In this document: in pieces, positions 12,728 through 20,856 of the stretch
Numbering within the stretch: position 1 is the first letter of the stretch
How the letters are laid out: each line of letters begins with the position of its first letter
Virus record (IMG/VR): IMGVR_UViG_3300044675_003385
Location: 1-20,907 of that record
Source of the DNA: a virus
Direction: 5' to 3' (one strand)
DNA: 20,907 bases
Program-made: the position numbers and the translations under genes
Notes under the pieces: generated by a model
What the model saw: only the letters and a program-made list of their open reading frames with translations
What the model was told of the DNA's origin: nothing
Databases searched by the model: none

Positions 12728-13138
12728 TTATATTTGTATTGTTATAAAATAATCTTGTTGTAACATATAAACTCCATCTACTGCGCTGTTATCGTTGAAA
12801 ATATCACGCTCATCCTCAAAAGTAATTCTTTGAACTGTAAATCCTGCTATATTTCCGCTTTGGTCATCTAATACTGATCTTACCAATCCTGCAATTTCTT
12901 GAACACTTGCAAGGGAAGTAGCTAACATACTAATTTGAAACCGCATTTTATACCATTGAACATTACCATCTTTTGATTGCTCGCTAGGTGTTGATATGCT
13001 TTCATAAATAATATAAGGATATACATCACTATCAGCCGCTCTTAATGGTCTTATTCTAGTGCCTACTAAAAACCCTAAAATAGTGACATTATTAATTAAT
13101 AAGTACCTTATTATATTTCCTGCTTCGCTTACTGTCAT
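12728..13138 (-). CDS. Tail completion/terminator protein (gp17/DUF3168-like), 136 aa
   Basis: N-terminal helix (AGNIIRYLLINNVTILGFLV), then VYPYIIYESISTPSEQSKDG, a strand WYKMRFQISMLA, a helix SLASVQEIAGLVRSVLD and a final strand GVYMLQQDYFITIQI. This helix-strand arrangement matches the tail terminator family (lambda gpU / SPP1 gp17 type), which caps the tail and joins it to the head. It sits directly before the tail tube genes, as expected. The ATG overlaps the preceding TGA (ATGA). Confidence 0.82.
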   Translation of the reverse strand: MTVSEAGNIIRYLLINNVTILGFLVGTRIRPLRAADSDVYPYIIYESISTPSEQSKDGNVQWYKMRFQISMLATSLASVQEIAGLVRSVLDDQSGNIAGFTVQRITFEDERDIFNDNSAVDGVYMLQQDYFITIQI

Positions 13139-13662
13139 AATCCTTGTTTAGTGCCTTGCTCTTTTACTATTCTTTCAGTTCCTTTTTTTATGTTTTCAAT
13201 AATAGTGTTACCTATTAAATCGTATGTTGGTCTTATAAATGGTTTAGCCTGCATTACTCCTAAAAACTTACCTGCATATGGTATATTTTCATGTTTTCCG
13301 CTAAACTTTTTTGTTCCACCGCTTGACCTTGTAAATCCACCTGCTAGCAATCCTTTTTTCATGTAGCGTTGTTTAGTTCCAAACTCTACTAAGTGTGCAT
13401 GGTTTCCACCCTCAAACGCTGAATTTTTATTGCTGTATTGTGGTCCAATCCAAAAAAAATTATTATTCTTTTTTGATTTTACTATACCAATACTAAGTTT
13501 TAAAGTACCTTTATTAACAACTACTTTTGATGTCATTTCAACTTCTACTTTTTGCGCTTCGCTAAATGCTAAATCCGAAAATTGTTTTGTTGAATTTTCA
13601 AAAGTTTTATCTAACATTGAAAGTACTTTTTGCTCAATATTTGTTGGCATTTTTACTTCCAT
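13135..13662 (-). CDS. HK97 gp10-like head-tail/tail component, 175 aa
   Basis: The signature HAHLVEFGT (residues 88-96) and the FWIGPQYSN strand before it are hallmarks of the HK97 gp10 family, whose members act at the head-tail joint. The basic loop (KGLLAGGFTRSSGGTKKFSG) and the late AKPFIRPTYD segment also fit this family. The start (MEVKMPTN) shares one base with the head-closure stop (TAATG). An internal start at MPTN is possible but would leave a gap. Neighbours are head closure and tail terminator, the normal siphophage order. Confidence 0.88.
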   Translation of the reverse strand: MEVKMPTNIEQKVLSMLDKTFENSTKQFSDLAFSEAQKVEVEMTSKVVVNKGTLKLSIGIVKSKKNNNFFWIGPQYSNKNSAFEGGNHAHLVEFGTKQRYMKKGLLAGGFTRSSGGTKKFSGKHENIPYAGKFLGVMQAKPFIRPTYDLIGNTIIENIKKGTERIVKEQGTKQGL

Positions 13663-14015
13663 TATCCAATCCTTTCAATTCCACTTAACCTTGTTACTGT
13701 TCGCCTTTGAAATTCAGTTGCATCTACTATCGAATTTATTTGATACATCTGCCCCTCAACTCGCATTAACCAATTTAATTTAACTTCTAAACTTTCAATA
13801 TCACCATATCTACAATCAATTGTAGTAGTAGTATTTGATTGTCGTTGCATGTCGTTAAAAACTTCGTTATTTGCTCTGTTATTTACATAACAAAATATAG
13901 TAGCTGTGGCTGTTTCTGAATACGTTTGTGTAATTTCTCCACTACTATTGTTTTCATTTATAGTAGGTGCGAATAATTCACAAGTCATATCAAATTTACC
14001 GCTAATTATATTCAT
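13662..14015 (-). CDS. Head closure / head-tail adaptor protein, 117 aa
   Basis: An all-beta protein (FDMTCELFAPTINENNSSGE, then TATATIFCYVNNRA, IDCRYGDIE) ending in VEGQMYQINSIVDATEFQRR and TVTRL. The 'minimal barrel' strand order and the YxIxxIxDxxxxRR-like C-terminus match the SPP1 gp16/HK97 head-tail joining family, which closes the head after packaging. Its place between connector and gp10-like genes agrees with this. Confidence 0.82.
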   Translation of the reverse strand: MNIISGKFDMTCELFAPTINENNSSGEITQTYSETATATIFCYVNNRANNEVFNDMQRQSNTTTTIDCRYGDIESLEVKLNWLMRVEGQMYQINSIVDATEFQRRTVTRLSGIERIG

Positions 14016-14018
14016 GTT

Positions 14019-14582
14019 TTAGTTATAAGCGCAATCTAAATTAGTTGCAGTTGTATTGGTTGAAAATACTTTTTTTACCTGATAAGGAAACGGTCCTGCA
14101 GGAACATTTTTAAATAATTGCGCTCCATTACTTGCGGCTGTTGCTGTATTAGTATCTGCATGGTCACTTAACAGTACATTTAAATCACCTGCAACTCCTA
14201 CAAATAAAGTCCCCTCTACTCTTACAGTTGTTTGGACTCTAGTTCTTGCTACTGTTGGTAGTGTTGTTGTTGCTCCGCCTAAATCTACTGCGCTGCCATT
14301 AAAACTTAAACTTAGTTTTATATTATCAGCATCTACAACTATAACAAAGTATCTTAATAAATTACTTATGCCTGTAACAGTTCCAACCGTCTCAACTCTT
14401 AACACATCATTTGCATTATAACCATGAGCCGCAATTGTTAATGTATCAGTTCCTAAATTAGCTGCTGTAACTGTTTTTATTACTTGCTCAGGTACTGGCA
14501 CTATTACAGGAACTACATCAGTTATGTAATTGGTATCGCTTGGTGTAACTGCTATTACTTTTGAGCCTAAAAGATTATTCAT
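14019..14582 (-). CDS. Beta-rich virion protein, possible decoration or spike-base-like, 187 aa
   Basis: Residues 38-105 (AANLGTDTLTIAAHGYNAND, then YFVIVVDADNIKLSLSFNGS) form a small beta domain that is common in phage structural proteins. Residues 125-187 (GTLFVGVAGDLNVLLSDHAD, then FKNVPAGPFPYQVKKVFSTN, and a final TTATNLDCAYN) resemble the C-terminal domain seen in gene-transfer-agent spike-base proteins. It lies between connector and head-closure genes, a place often used by head decoration or neck proteins. Function is inferred, and the domain matches are by eye. Confidence 0.64.
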   Translation of the reverse strand: MNNLLGSKVIAVTPSDTNYITDVVPVIVPVPEQVIKTVTAANLGTDTLTIAAHGYNANDVLRVETVGTVTGISNLLRYFVIVVDADNIKLSLSFNGSAVDLGGATTTLPTVARTRVQTTVRVEGTLFVGVAGDLNVLLSDHADTNTATAASNGAQLFKNVPAGPFPYQVKKVFSTNTTATNLDCAYN

Positions 14583-14584
14583 AT

Positions 14585-15154
14585 TTATGTTCTATTATAT
14601 TTATTATGGTCAATGTCTAACAATACTTTAATTCCAAAAGGTATTTCGGTTAATGCTTGACTTTGTGCTTGCTGTTTATTTTCGTAAAGATGAGCAATTA
14701 ACAAAAGCATTGCGCTTCTATATGTTTTAGGTACTAAATCAGCACTTGTATAGCCTGCAACAAATCTAATTTTAAAAGCATTTAAAGTAGTTTTCATACT
14801 AGGTATATTCTCTAGTAAAATTCTACCTATTGGGCTTATTAAATCAGTTGTATATGTGCTACTATTAATTGTTTGCTCAGTACCGTTTAAATCAATGTAT
14901 TTTACAGATGTTATTGATTGAATTGGGAACTTGTTTAATCTAATTTCTTTATCAACAATACTATCGTAATTAGCTTGCAATGTTTGTGTCATTAATGGTC
15001 GCATTGAGTAATTTTCAACCCATTGGCGAGCCGCTGTAATCAATGCAGTTATCAAACTATCCTCTAAGGTGTTATTGACCCTTAAATGTAGCTTTGCTTC
15101 CGCAAGTGTTATCGGTTCGGTTGTTGGTGCTGTTATTACTGAATAGCTTTCCAT
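14585..15154 (-). CDS. gp6-like head-tail connector protein, 189 aa
   Basis: N-terminal TEPITLAEAKLHLRVNNTLE followed by DSLITALITAARQWVENYSM (about residues 12-51) is the clear signature of the HK97 gp6/phiE125 gp8 family. Later strands (FPIQSITSVKYIDLNGTEQT, AFKIRFVAGYTS) and a final helix (YRSAMLLLIAHLYENKQ) complete the helical-beta fold. The protein forms a dodecameric ring below the portal. It is the expected gene after the capsid region. Confidence 0.9.
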   Translation of the reverse strand: MESYSVITAPTTEPITLAEAKLHLRVNNTLEDSLITALITAARQWVENYSMRPLMTQTLQANYDSIVDKEIRLNKFPIQSITSVKYIDLNGTEQTINSSTYTTDLISPIGRILLENIPSMKTTLNAFKIRFVAGYTSADLVPKTYRSAMLLLIAHLYENKQQAQSQALTEIPFGIKVLLDIDHNKYNRT

Positions 15155-15346
15155 TTATTTTTTTACTGCTTTTTTAATTTCTTTTGGTTCTGTTTTTACT
15201 GCTTTTTCTATTTCGTTTTCAACTATTTCAGCAAAGCCATTTTCAACTAATTCATCAGCTTGGTTTGAGTTAATTTCAGCTAATTCGCCTACATGATAAC
15301 CTAATCCAAAACCTACTGGACTTTTTATAAATTTTATTGTTTTCAT
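15155..15346 (-). CDS. Small capsid-connector region protein, 63 aa
   Basis: The best start is the ATG at 15346 (MKTIKFIKSPVGFGLGYHVG). An in-frame ATG at 15385 would add 13 residues but lies inside the tRNA-like hairpin, so I do not use it. Residues 1-45 form a small beta domain with a helix (NSNQADELVENGFAEIV), and the Lys/Glu-rich tail is likely flexible. A short protein of this kind between capsid and connector genes occurs in many HK97-type phages of Bacteroidota. Its role (capsid stabiliser or connector aid) is unknown. Translation may be coupled to the capsid gene through the hairpin. Confidence 0.72.
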   Translation of the reverse strand: MKTIKFIKSPVGFGLGYHVGELAEINSNQADELVENGFAEIVENEIEKAVKTEPKEIKKAVKK

Positions 15347-15350
15347 CTTG

Positions 15351-15393
15351 AAGCGTGGGGAGGTATCGAACCTCCCTAATTCCATTCACGCTT
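15351..15393 (-). other. tRNA-like acceptor/T-arm minihelix after the capsid gene
   Basis: On the minus strand AAGCGTG (15393-15387) pairs with CACGCTT (15357-15351), seven perfect pairs. Ten unpaired bases (AATGGAATTA) follow the first strand, then GGGAGG pairs with CCTCCC (six pairs) around the seven-base loop TTCGATA. On the 3' side the two helices touch with no gap, exactly as acceptor and T stems stack in tRNA, and GGTTCGATACC fits the T-arm/B-box pattern. D and anticodon arms and the CCA end are absent. It ends four bases before the next start codon. Confidence 0.72.
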
Positions 15394-15402
15394 AATTAAC
15401 TA

Positions 15403-16728
15403 CTAAGTAGTTGTTGCGTCTAATATTGCTGCAAATGCTGACGGCTGTTTAACCGCTACACCTACATATTGGTTCATTACAATTCTTGTTTTACCTCCAA
15501 TTGCTTGTGAAGCTGGGTCAACTACTAAATCAATTCCACCATATTGGCCTACTACTAAGTTTTCCCAATCTCCAAAAATGATAGCTGAACAAATACCAGA
15601 TGCTGTTCCTTTTGTTAGATTACTTGGCACATTTGAAGTACTGTAAGTTTCTTTACCTGCGATTTGTTCAGGTTGGCCCATAAAGTAGCTCATGTAAGGC
15701 ATAATCATTGCGCCTGAACCGCTATCGATTACAGTTTGCTTTAATTTTGCTACTACTTTAGGATTTACTAAGAATTTACCATTCATTCCTGCATTAGCTG
15801 TTTCTACAACTTGGATTAATTCTAAAATCTTAGCTAAAGTTGGAGCACCACCATTAGTTCCAATTGCTACTGAGCCAATTCCACTAGTACCTAACAAACC
15901 AGTAGGCTGTCCGCTTGAACCTGAACCATTAATTGCGGCCGCTTCAATTGCTACTGCAAATGCTTTTAAGAATGAATTAGTAGTATATTGCTGAATAGAA
16001 TAGTTATTTTGTAACAATAACTGTTTAGACAAATCCACATAAGCAGTCAAACGCTTAGGAGTGATAGAACGGCTTGCAGTTGTTGGGTCACCTGCACTAG
16101 CATCTGCAACTTCAGTAGCCCATCCTGCTGTTACACCTGCGCTAAATCCAGTTAAGTCTGTATTAGCTGCCAATCCTTCCAATTTTACTGCTCCTAATTG
16201 AGGTAAAACAGTTTTAGCATACAAAGCATCAAAGAAACCTACTTTTTCAGTAGCAATAAAGTTACCACCTGCGGTTGAACTACCTGCACTCATTGTACGT
16301 TTTTCAACTTGCATAAATCTGTTAGATAAATACAAACCATCACCCATTGAGCCTAATTCTCTTTTTTCTTTTGCGCTTTCTTGTAAAATTTCACGCTCAA
16401 ATCCAGTAACTCCGTTTTCGTCACCTCTTGAAATTGACATTTCACGAATTAACTTACCAAAGCTAAAATTTTCTAATTCTCTTTTTTCTGAATTAGGAGT
16501 TGCAATTGGAGTTGGATTGTTTGCTACTTTATCAGCTGCAAATTTTTCACGTAATTCAGCATTTGAAATTTCAGTATCAAATGTTTTTACTTCGGTTTCG
16601 ATTGAGCGCAAACTAACTAACTCTTCGCTTGTTAATTCTCTCTTTTCGTTTTCAGCTTTAGAAACTATATTAGCTCCTTCGGCTCTTTTTTGTGCCTGTA
16701 ATTGGCGCAATTCTACACTTGTTTTCAT
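15403..16728 (-). CDS. Major capsid protein, HK97 fold, 441 aa
   Basis: Residues 1-75 are a charged coiled-coil delta domain (RELTSEELVSLRSIETEVKT) that would be removed by the prohead protease encoded upstream. Later segments match HK97 capsids: KLIREMSISRG near the N-arm, GGNFIATEKVGFFDALYAKT, TAYVDLSKQLLLQNNYSIQQ (spine helix and E-loop region), AINGSGSSGQPTGLLGTSGI, and a C-terminal YVGVAVKQPSAFAAI. The length is typical for a capsid with its own scaffold domain. Two tandem stops (TAG TAG) end the gene, and the tRNA-like hairpin follows nine bases later. The precise cleavage site cannot be read. Confidence 0.93.
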   Translation of the reverse strand: MKTSVELRQLQAQKRAEGANIVSKAENEKRELTSEELVSLRSIETEVKTFDTEISNAELREKFAADKVANNPTPIATPNSEKRELENFSFGKLIREMSISRGDENGVTGFEREILQESAKEKRELGSMGDGLYLSNRFMQVEKRTMSAGSSTAGGNFIATEKVGFFDALYAKTVLPQLGAVKLEGLAANTDLTGFSAGVTAGWATEVADASAGDPTTASRSITPKRLTAYVDLSKQLLLQNNYSIQQYTTNSFLKAFAVAIEAAAINGSGSSGQPTGLLGTSGIGSVAIGTNGGAPTLAKILELIQVVETANAGMNGKFLVNPKVVAKLKQTVIDSGSGAMIMPYMSYFMGQPEQIAGKETYSTSNVPSNLTKGTASGICSAIIFGDWENLVVGQYGGIDLVVDPASQAIGGKTRIVMNQYVGVAVKQPSAFAAILDATTT

Positions 16729-16737
16729 TGGTTATTT

Positions 16738-17304
16738 TTAGTTTAAGTTAAATTTAAATTTTTGTGCTAAATAGTAGTTTTCACTTACTTGTTTTGGTTG
16801 TATAAATTCTCTATTTCTTTTTTTACATGCTTCTATTTCGGTTTCCTCGTATGCTGGATTTACTACTGGTCCTACATCGTATAATTTGCCTATTTTTATA
16901 ATTGTACGTAAACAAGTATCATCTTCAAAGTCCTCAACTTTTTGTTCTGTAACAGTAAATGCAAATGAACAGCCTCTTATATTGCCTAGTTTTACATTTT
17001 CTAATACATCATTACCAATAGTTGTATTAGGTGCTTCAAACTCAAAGTATAGCCCTTTTTCATCAACCTTTAATGTTAATGTTCCTGTACCATCCTTTGT
17101 ACGTGCTAATAAATACTCGCTTTCATGGTTAAATAAAGCTACAACATCACTAAAATCAGCACCATCAAAGGCACCTCTCGCAATAGTTTCTTCGTAGCCT
17201 TCCCACATTACATATTTACTATCAAAAATAGCTGCATAGCCTTTAATAGTTCGCCCCTCTTCGCTTACGACATCGGCTGCTCTTATATTAAATCTTCTTT
17301 CCAT
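16738..17304 (-). CDS. HK97-type prohead protease, 188 aa
   Basis: Catalytic motifs are visible: FNHESEYLLART (residues 58-69, His60) and GCSFAFTV (111-118, Ser113), the herpes/HK97 assembly-protease His and Ser. The N-terminus (FNIRAADVVSEEGRTIKGYA) and the late LYDVGPVVNPAYEETE are typical of the S78/U35 family. The enzyme cleaves the capsid scaffold domain and itself inside the prohead. Its ATG shares one base with the portal stop (TAATG), and the capsid gene follows nine bases later. All key residues are intact. Confidence 0.92.
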   Translation of the reverse strand: MERRFNIRAADVVSEEGRTIKGYAAIFDSKYVMWEGYEETIARGAFDGADFSDVVALFNHESEYLLARTKDGTGTLTLKVDEKGLYFEFEAPNTTIGNDVLENVKLGNIRGCSFAFTVTEQKVEDFEDDTCLRTIIKIGKLYDVGPVVNPAYEETEIEACKKRNREFIQPKQVSENYYLAQKFKFNLN

Positions 17305-18386
17305 TATTGTGGTTGACCTCCTATTGGTTCAGTTGTTGTTGGTGTTGTTGTTATAGTTGATTGTTTTTGCCAAAATGGTATAGCTTCACTTGCTGGCATC
17401 ATGTTGCTAGGTATATAATTTATATTGCTAGCTTCATTGTCTAAAGTGTTTTCGCCATACATTTTCCTTAGTTCATTTGGTGTTGAAGCACCATACATAA
17501 ACATAGTTCTCGCTTTACGTTCCATTGCGGCACTATCACCCCTTAATAGTACCTCAGTATCAAACATTCCATCTAAAGTTTCACGCTCATAAATAGCAAA
17601 TAGTTTCCTATCAGCTTCCTGCTCAAATCGTCTAATCCAAGGCATTAAACAGTCAGTCACATAGTTTATATTAACTTGCTCTAAAGCATTGTTATTAGTA
17701 TCCGATAAATCTTGTAGTTTTGATAAAGGCATGCGAAACATTCTAGCTATTTCGCCCCTAATTTGATTTTCAGTTTCTATAAATTGTGACTTTTGTGGGT
17801 CATTATTCATAGATTGAAATGTCACTCCTTCAGGCACTGCACCAACTCCACCTTTTTGAAAACTAGCCATAAACATATTAACATAAGTTTGTAGCTTTTT
17901 TTCATCCGAAACGCCTGCAAACGATAATAAACCGCTCATGCTTGCACCATCTTTAAAGTAGTTATTTGAGTAATCTTGAACCGCTAATGCTTTGCCTAAA
18001 GTTTCTAATTGGTAACTGATTACTGATTGACCAATCATTCCATTACCTGGACCTTTCAAATGGAAAATTTCATCTTGACTGCACCATCTATTAAGATTTA
18101 AGATAGGATAATTAACAAGATACCACATTGAGCGAGTATCAACATCAAATTGAGGTGTTACAAAATTACTATCGATATAGTGAAGTTCACTAGGTAGGCC
18201 GCCACCATCTCTTAAAATATACCAATAGCCATTACCACGATAAATAGCTTCGTTAAATATTGTATAGATTAAATCAAATGGATTTGCGTAATTGTTTGGC
18301 TTTACGTTAAGTAATTGGTATGCTTGAGTATTTTTAAGCCTTGTTTTATTGCCGTTTTTCTCGTTTTTAACTGTAATAAAGGGCAT
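17304..18386 (-). CDS. Portal protein, HK97 family, main part after an in-frame TGA
   Basis: Read from the ATG at 18386 it has 360 residues with portal features: NPFDLIYTIFNEAIYRGNGY (clip/wing start), WCSQDEIFHLKGPGNGMIGQ, SYQLETLGKALAVQDYSNNY, and EIARMFRMPLSKLQDLSDTN followed by NNALEQVNINYVTDCLMPWI near residue 210-250. The C-terminus is Thr/Pro-rich. HK97 portals are usually 390-440 aa, and the missing N-terminal part lies directly upstream in the same frame, separated only by TGA at 18404-18402. The portal is the dodecameric DNA channel. Whether this shorter form is made from ATG 18386, or the whole by read-through, cannot be decided. It ends in TAATG with the protease gene. Confidence 0.88.
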   Translation of the reverse strand: MPFITVKNEKNGNKTRLKNTQAYQLLNVKPNNYANPFDLIYTIFNEAIYRGNGYWYILRDGGGLPSELHYIDSNFVTPQFDVDTRSMWYLVNYPILNLNRWCSQDEIFHLKGPGNGMIGQSVISYQLETLGKALAVQDYSNNYFKDGASMSGLLSFAGVSDEKKLQTYVNMFMASFQKGGVGAVPEGVTFQSMNNDPQKSQFIETENQIRGEIARMFRMPLSKLQDLSDTNNNALEQVNINYVTDCLMPWIRRFEQEADRKLFAIYERETLDGMFDTEVLLRGDSAAMERKARTMFMYGASTPNELRKMYGENTLDNEASNINYIPSNMMPASEAIPFWQKQSTITTTPTTTEPIGGQPQ

Positions 18387-18401
18387 TTTTGCTATATCTT
18401 C

Positions 18402-18599
18402 TCACATATTGCGACCACAAGCATAGTAAGTAGCTAGGCTTTTTGCTGTTTTTTCGGTGACATTTTCGCCACTTTTAGAAACAGAACTAAACCAATTAGC
18501 AAATGGAAACTGACCATAAGTATTGGCTGGCATTAAACTCTTGGGCTGTTTAGCCCTTAAAGTTATTGTTTGTAGTATTTTGCTTAATGCGTTCGCCAT
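18402..18599 (-). pseudogene. Portal N-terminal fragment ending at an in-frame TGA
   Basis: 65 codons from ATG 18599. The end TEKTAKSLATYYACGRNM is the first conserved helix of HK97 portals ('TAxxxxAVxACVRxIAEDIAxLPF'), and the next five codons after the stop, Glu-Asp-Ile-Ala-Lys, continue it in the same frame into MPF. With the stop replaced by a sense codon the gene would give a normal 431-residue portal. Other genes in the window use TGA as a true stop and TGG for Trp, so a different genetic code is unlikely. A nonsense mutation, an error in the sequence, or partial read-through are the options. Confidence 0.85.
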
Positions 18600-18647
18600 T
18601 TCTTACACAAATATTTGGCAAACACATTATATTAATCTTAACTATTT

Positions 18648-18821
18648 TTAATATTGACCAAAATAGTAGCTTTTAGACACTTTAAAAGAATTGTAAGAAG
18701 TAAAACGATGTACTTTATATTTTTCAAAATATTCAGATTCTAAAGCATTATAAGTTTCTTCGCCATTTTTATAGTTTGGCAAAAGTTCATAAAATCGTTT
18801 AAAATATTGTGCTATTGTCAT
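18648..18821 (-). CDS. 57-aa small protein between terminase and portal
   Basis: ATG at 18821 directly follows the terminase TAA (18824-18822), stop TAA at 18650-18648. The product starts MTIAQYFKRFYELLPNYKNG and continues to EKYKVHRFTSYNSFKVSKSY, rich in Tyr, Phe, Lys and Asn. The 'YxSYxSF' ending resembles a short conserved gene I associate with the terminase-portal gap in Bacteroidota phages. No function is known. The tight junction and codon content support real translation. A 48-base gap follows before the portal start, in which I see nothing definite. Confidence 0.66.
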   Translation of the reverse strand: MTIAQYFKRFYELLPNYKNGEETYNALESEYFEKYKVHRFTSYNSFKVSKSYYFGQY

Positions 18822-20474
18822 TTACCATAGTTTTAAAAATGTGTACTCCTTTTCTTTGGGTTGTTCTGCTAACCATTGCATATATGCTGCTATTGCCATT
18901 ATATTACTTACAATTCCATCTACTTTGTTTTCTGGCTTTGACTTATCAACTTTCATGTTTCCGCTTGCGTCACGTAAAATTAATACGTTTGAAGCCATCC
19001 ACCTGATAACTTCATTACCACCATGATTTAATTCCTTTGATATAATTAGTCTTTCGAGTTCGGCCGTTGGTGCTGCCATACTCATGAAACCTTGTCTAAA
19101 TGGATGTAATTTAATATCATCCTCAGTTAATTCAGTTACTAATGTAGTTGCAAAAACAGCATCATAATTTATAAATTGAATTTTGTATTTACTTGCTAGT
19201 GCGTTTATTCGCTTTCGGATTAATTGGTGGTCAATAACATCACCATCAGTAAATTCAATAAGCCCCATTTTATTCCAATTTACATAATTGTGATAGTTTC
19301 TTTTGTGGCGTTCCTTTGCCACCTCTTCAGGTATCCAAAAAAAGTAAAGTTGTTTAAAATCTGTTTCATTGCCTACTGGTGGAAAATTTAAAACTAAACT
19401 GCTAAAATCTTGTGACTTACTTAAATCCATTCCACCAAAACATTCCCTACCCTCTAAGATACTAATGTCAAACGGTTGTCCGCTCGCATTCCATTTATCA
19501 TCAGGTATCCACGTTGTGGCAGTATCAGTCCAAACATTTAAATATTTTGTTTTAAAGTTTATTTCTTTGCTACCATCATTTTTTGCTGATGTTAATTCAG
19601 CTTTTAAAAAGTCAAGATTAACACTTACATTTAAATTTGGATTTGCTTTCGCCCACGATTTAGGATTTTGCCAATCATCATTTTCATCGATAGTAAATAC
19701 CATTGAAAATAATGTATCGTCTTTTAATTTTTTACTAAGTACGTCTAAACAATATTTTCGCTCGTTAAAACATGGGAAACTTTTGTTAAATCCTGCAGTC
19801 GTAATTGTGAATAGCAATGGGTTGATTGTTGCACCCATTCCTGACTTTACTACATTATAAACCTCATCTGTTTTATGTGCATGATATTCATCAATAATAG
19901 CGAAATAAGGTTTAAGCCCATCTAGTGTAACGCTATCAGAACTTAACGCTTTCATCATTCCTGCTTCATAACCATTCGCATAGTTATAGCATTCGTATTG
20001 TTTAACTCTTACTGCTTGCTCATTTATAAGCCATGATTTTTGAGCCATTTGTTTGGCCGCTTTATAACATAAACTAGCTTGGTCACGTGTAGTGGCACAA
20101 GTATAAATTTGTGCATCATCTCTAGTATCAGCAACTAAACCGATTAAACATATTGCGGCCGCTAATGCTGTTTTACCATTCTTACGAGGAACTTCAATAT
20201 AACTTGTTTTAAATCGTCTAGTACCATTTTTATAATACCATCCAAACAAATTACCTATTATAAACTTTTGCCATAATTCTAAAACAAAAGGAGTACCATC
20301 AACATGGTTCAAACTTTCAATAAATGCTATTGCATACGCTGCTTTTTCGGTATCAAAATAAATATCTGTTCTTTTTAAATCTGACAAATACCTATCTATT
20401 GCCAACTGTACATAGTGACATTGAGTTTCTTTAGTATTGCAGTATTTTAAAAGTTCAGTTTCTATTTTAGCCAT
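18822..20474 (-). CDS. terL: Terminase large subunit (HK97-type)
   Basis: 550 residues with intact motor and nuclease motifs. Walker A is PRKNGKT (96-102), Walker B FAIIDEYHAH (191-200, Asp195 and Glu196) and the coupling motif FTITTAG (222-228). The RNase H-like nuclease shows GGMDLSKSQDF (Asp350), INYDA (Asp438) and NKVDG (Asp519), the expected three acidic residues. The protein drives ATP-powered packaging into the prohead through the portal and cuts concatemeric DNA. It overlaps the small subunit gene by eight bases. Family reading places it with HK97/phiC31-like TerL (Terminase_1), often cos-type, though the packaging mode cannot be proven here. Confidence 0.96.
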   Translation of the reverse strand: MAKIETELLKYCNTKETQCHYVQLAIDRYLSDLKRTDIYFDTEKAAYAIAFIESLNHVDGTPFVLELWQKFIIGNLFGWYYKNGTRRFKTSYIEVPRKNGKTALAAAICLIGLVADTRDDAQIYTCATTRDQASLCYKAAKQMAQKSWLINEQAVRVKQYECYNYANGYEAGMMKALSSDSVTLDGLKPYFAIIDEYHAHKTDEVYNVVKSGMGATINPLLFTITTAGFNKSFPCFNERKYCLDVLSKKLKDDTLFSMVFTIDENDDWQNPKSWAKANPNLNVSVNLDFLKAELTSAKNDGSKEINFKTKYLNVWTDTATTWIPDDKWNASGQPFDISILEGRECFGGMDLSKSQDFSSLVLNFPPVGNETDFKQLYFFWIPEEVAKERHKRNYHNYVNWNKMGLIEFTDGDVIDHQLIRKRINALASKYKIQFINYDAVFATTLVTELTEDDIKLHPFRQGFMSMAAPTAELERLIISKELNHGGNEVIRWMASNVLILRDASGNMKVDKSKPENKVDGIVSNIMAIAAYMQWLAEQPKEKEYTFLKLW

Positions 20475-20856
20475 TTTTAGCTTTCATTTTTAAACTATCT
20501 AACATGCTCATTTTAGCTTTTGTTGTTCCCTTAATTCTACTTTTAGGAGTTATACCAATTTGCATAGCTGCTTTATACATTGCATTGAAACTACTTTGTT
20601 TCATTGCGTGTTTTGGATTCGGTATTTCAGTTCCATTGCCTGCAATAATTGTAGTTCCCTCTTTTTGCATTGCTAATTCAAAATCAATATAATTACCCAA
20701 TTCAGCGCAATATGTTATAAATGCAAATTGCTCTTTTGCTTCAACTTTGCCACTACCTAAAACTTCATCATAAAGCCTTAAATATTCAACCTTACCATGT
20801 TTATTATTTTCTAAAATTAATGGTATTTCAATTTTTGGTTTTGTTTCTTTTTTCAT
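20467..20856 (-). CDS. terS: Terminase small subunit, P27-like
   Basis: 129 residues. EYLRLYDEVLGSGKVEAKEQ and FAITYCAELGNYIDFEL-type helices (about 24-62), then GNGTEIPNPKHAMKQSSFNA and MYKAAMQIGITPKSR (about 73-109) match the P27 terminase small subunit pattern, including the NPxxxxxxxxxxxxxxxxxxxxGLTPxSR-like ending. The Lys-rich tail probably contacts DNA. It recognises the packaging site and activates the large subunit. The ATG at 20856 follows an A-rich leader. The gene directly precedes and overlaps terL, the standard order. Confidence 0.86.
   Translation of the reverse strand: MKKETKPKIEIPLILENNKHGKVEYLRLYDEVLGSGKVEAKEQFAFITYCAELGNYIDFELAMQKEGTTIIAGNGTEIPNPKHAMKQSSFNAMYKAAMQIGITPKSRIKGTTKAKMSMLDSLKMKAKNG

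Noticed and set aside
15155-15385. Longer 76-aa form of the small connector-region protein (start at 15385)
   Set aside because: The additional 13 residues are translated hairpin sequence; the ATG at 15346 gives a natural beginning.
15351-15393. A functional tRNA, perhaps a selenocysteine-like tRNA (13-bp acceptor/T helix) that would read the portal TGA
   Set aside because: There is no anticodon arm, no D arm and no room for them (ten bases), and no CCA end. It cannot decode a codon.
18402-18404. TGA reassigned to Trp or Gly in this phage
   Set aside because: TGA serves as a normal stop in several genes (for example at 152-154, 4005-4007 and 3738-3740, with ATGA coupling), Trp is coded by TGG, and no other structural gene is interrupted.
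19369-19860. 163-codon open frame on the plus strand
   Set aside because: It lies wholly inside the terminase nuclease and ATPase coding region, has no sensible domain, and is a shadow frame of an intact gene.
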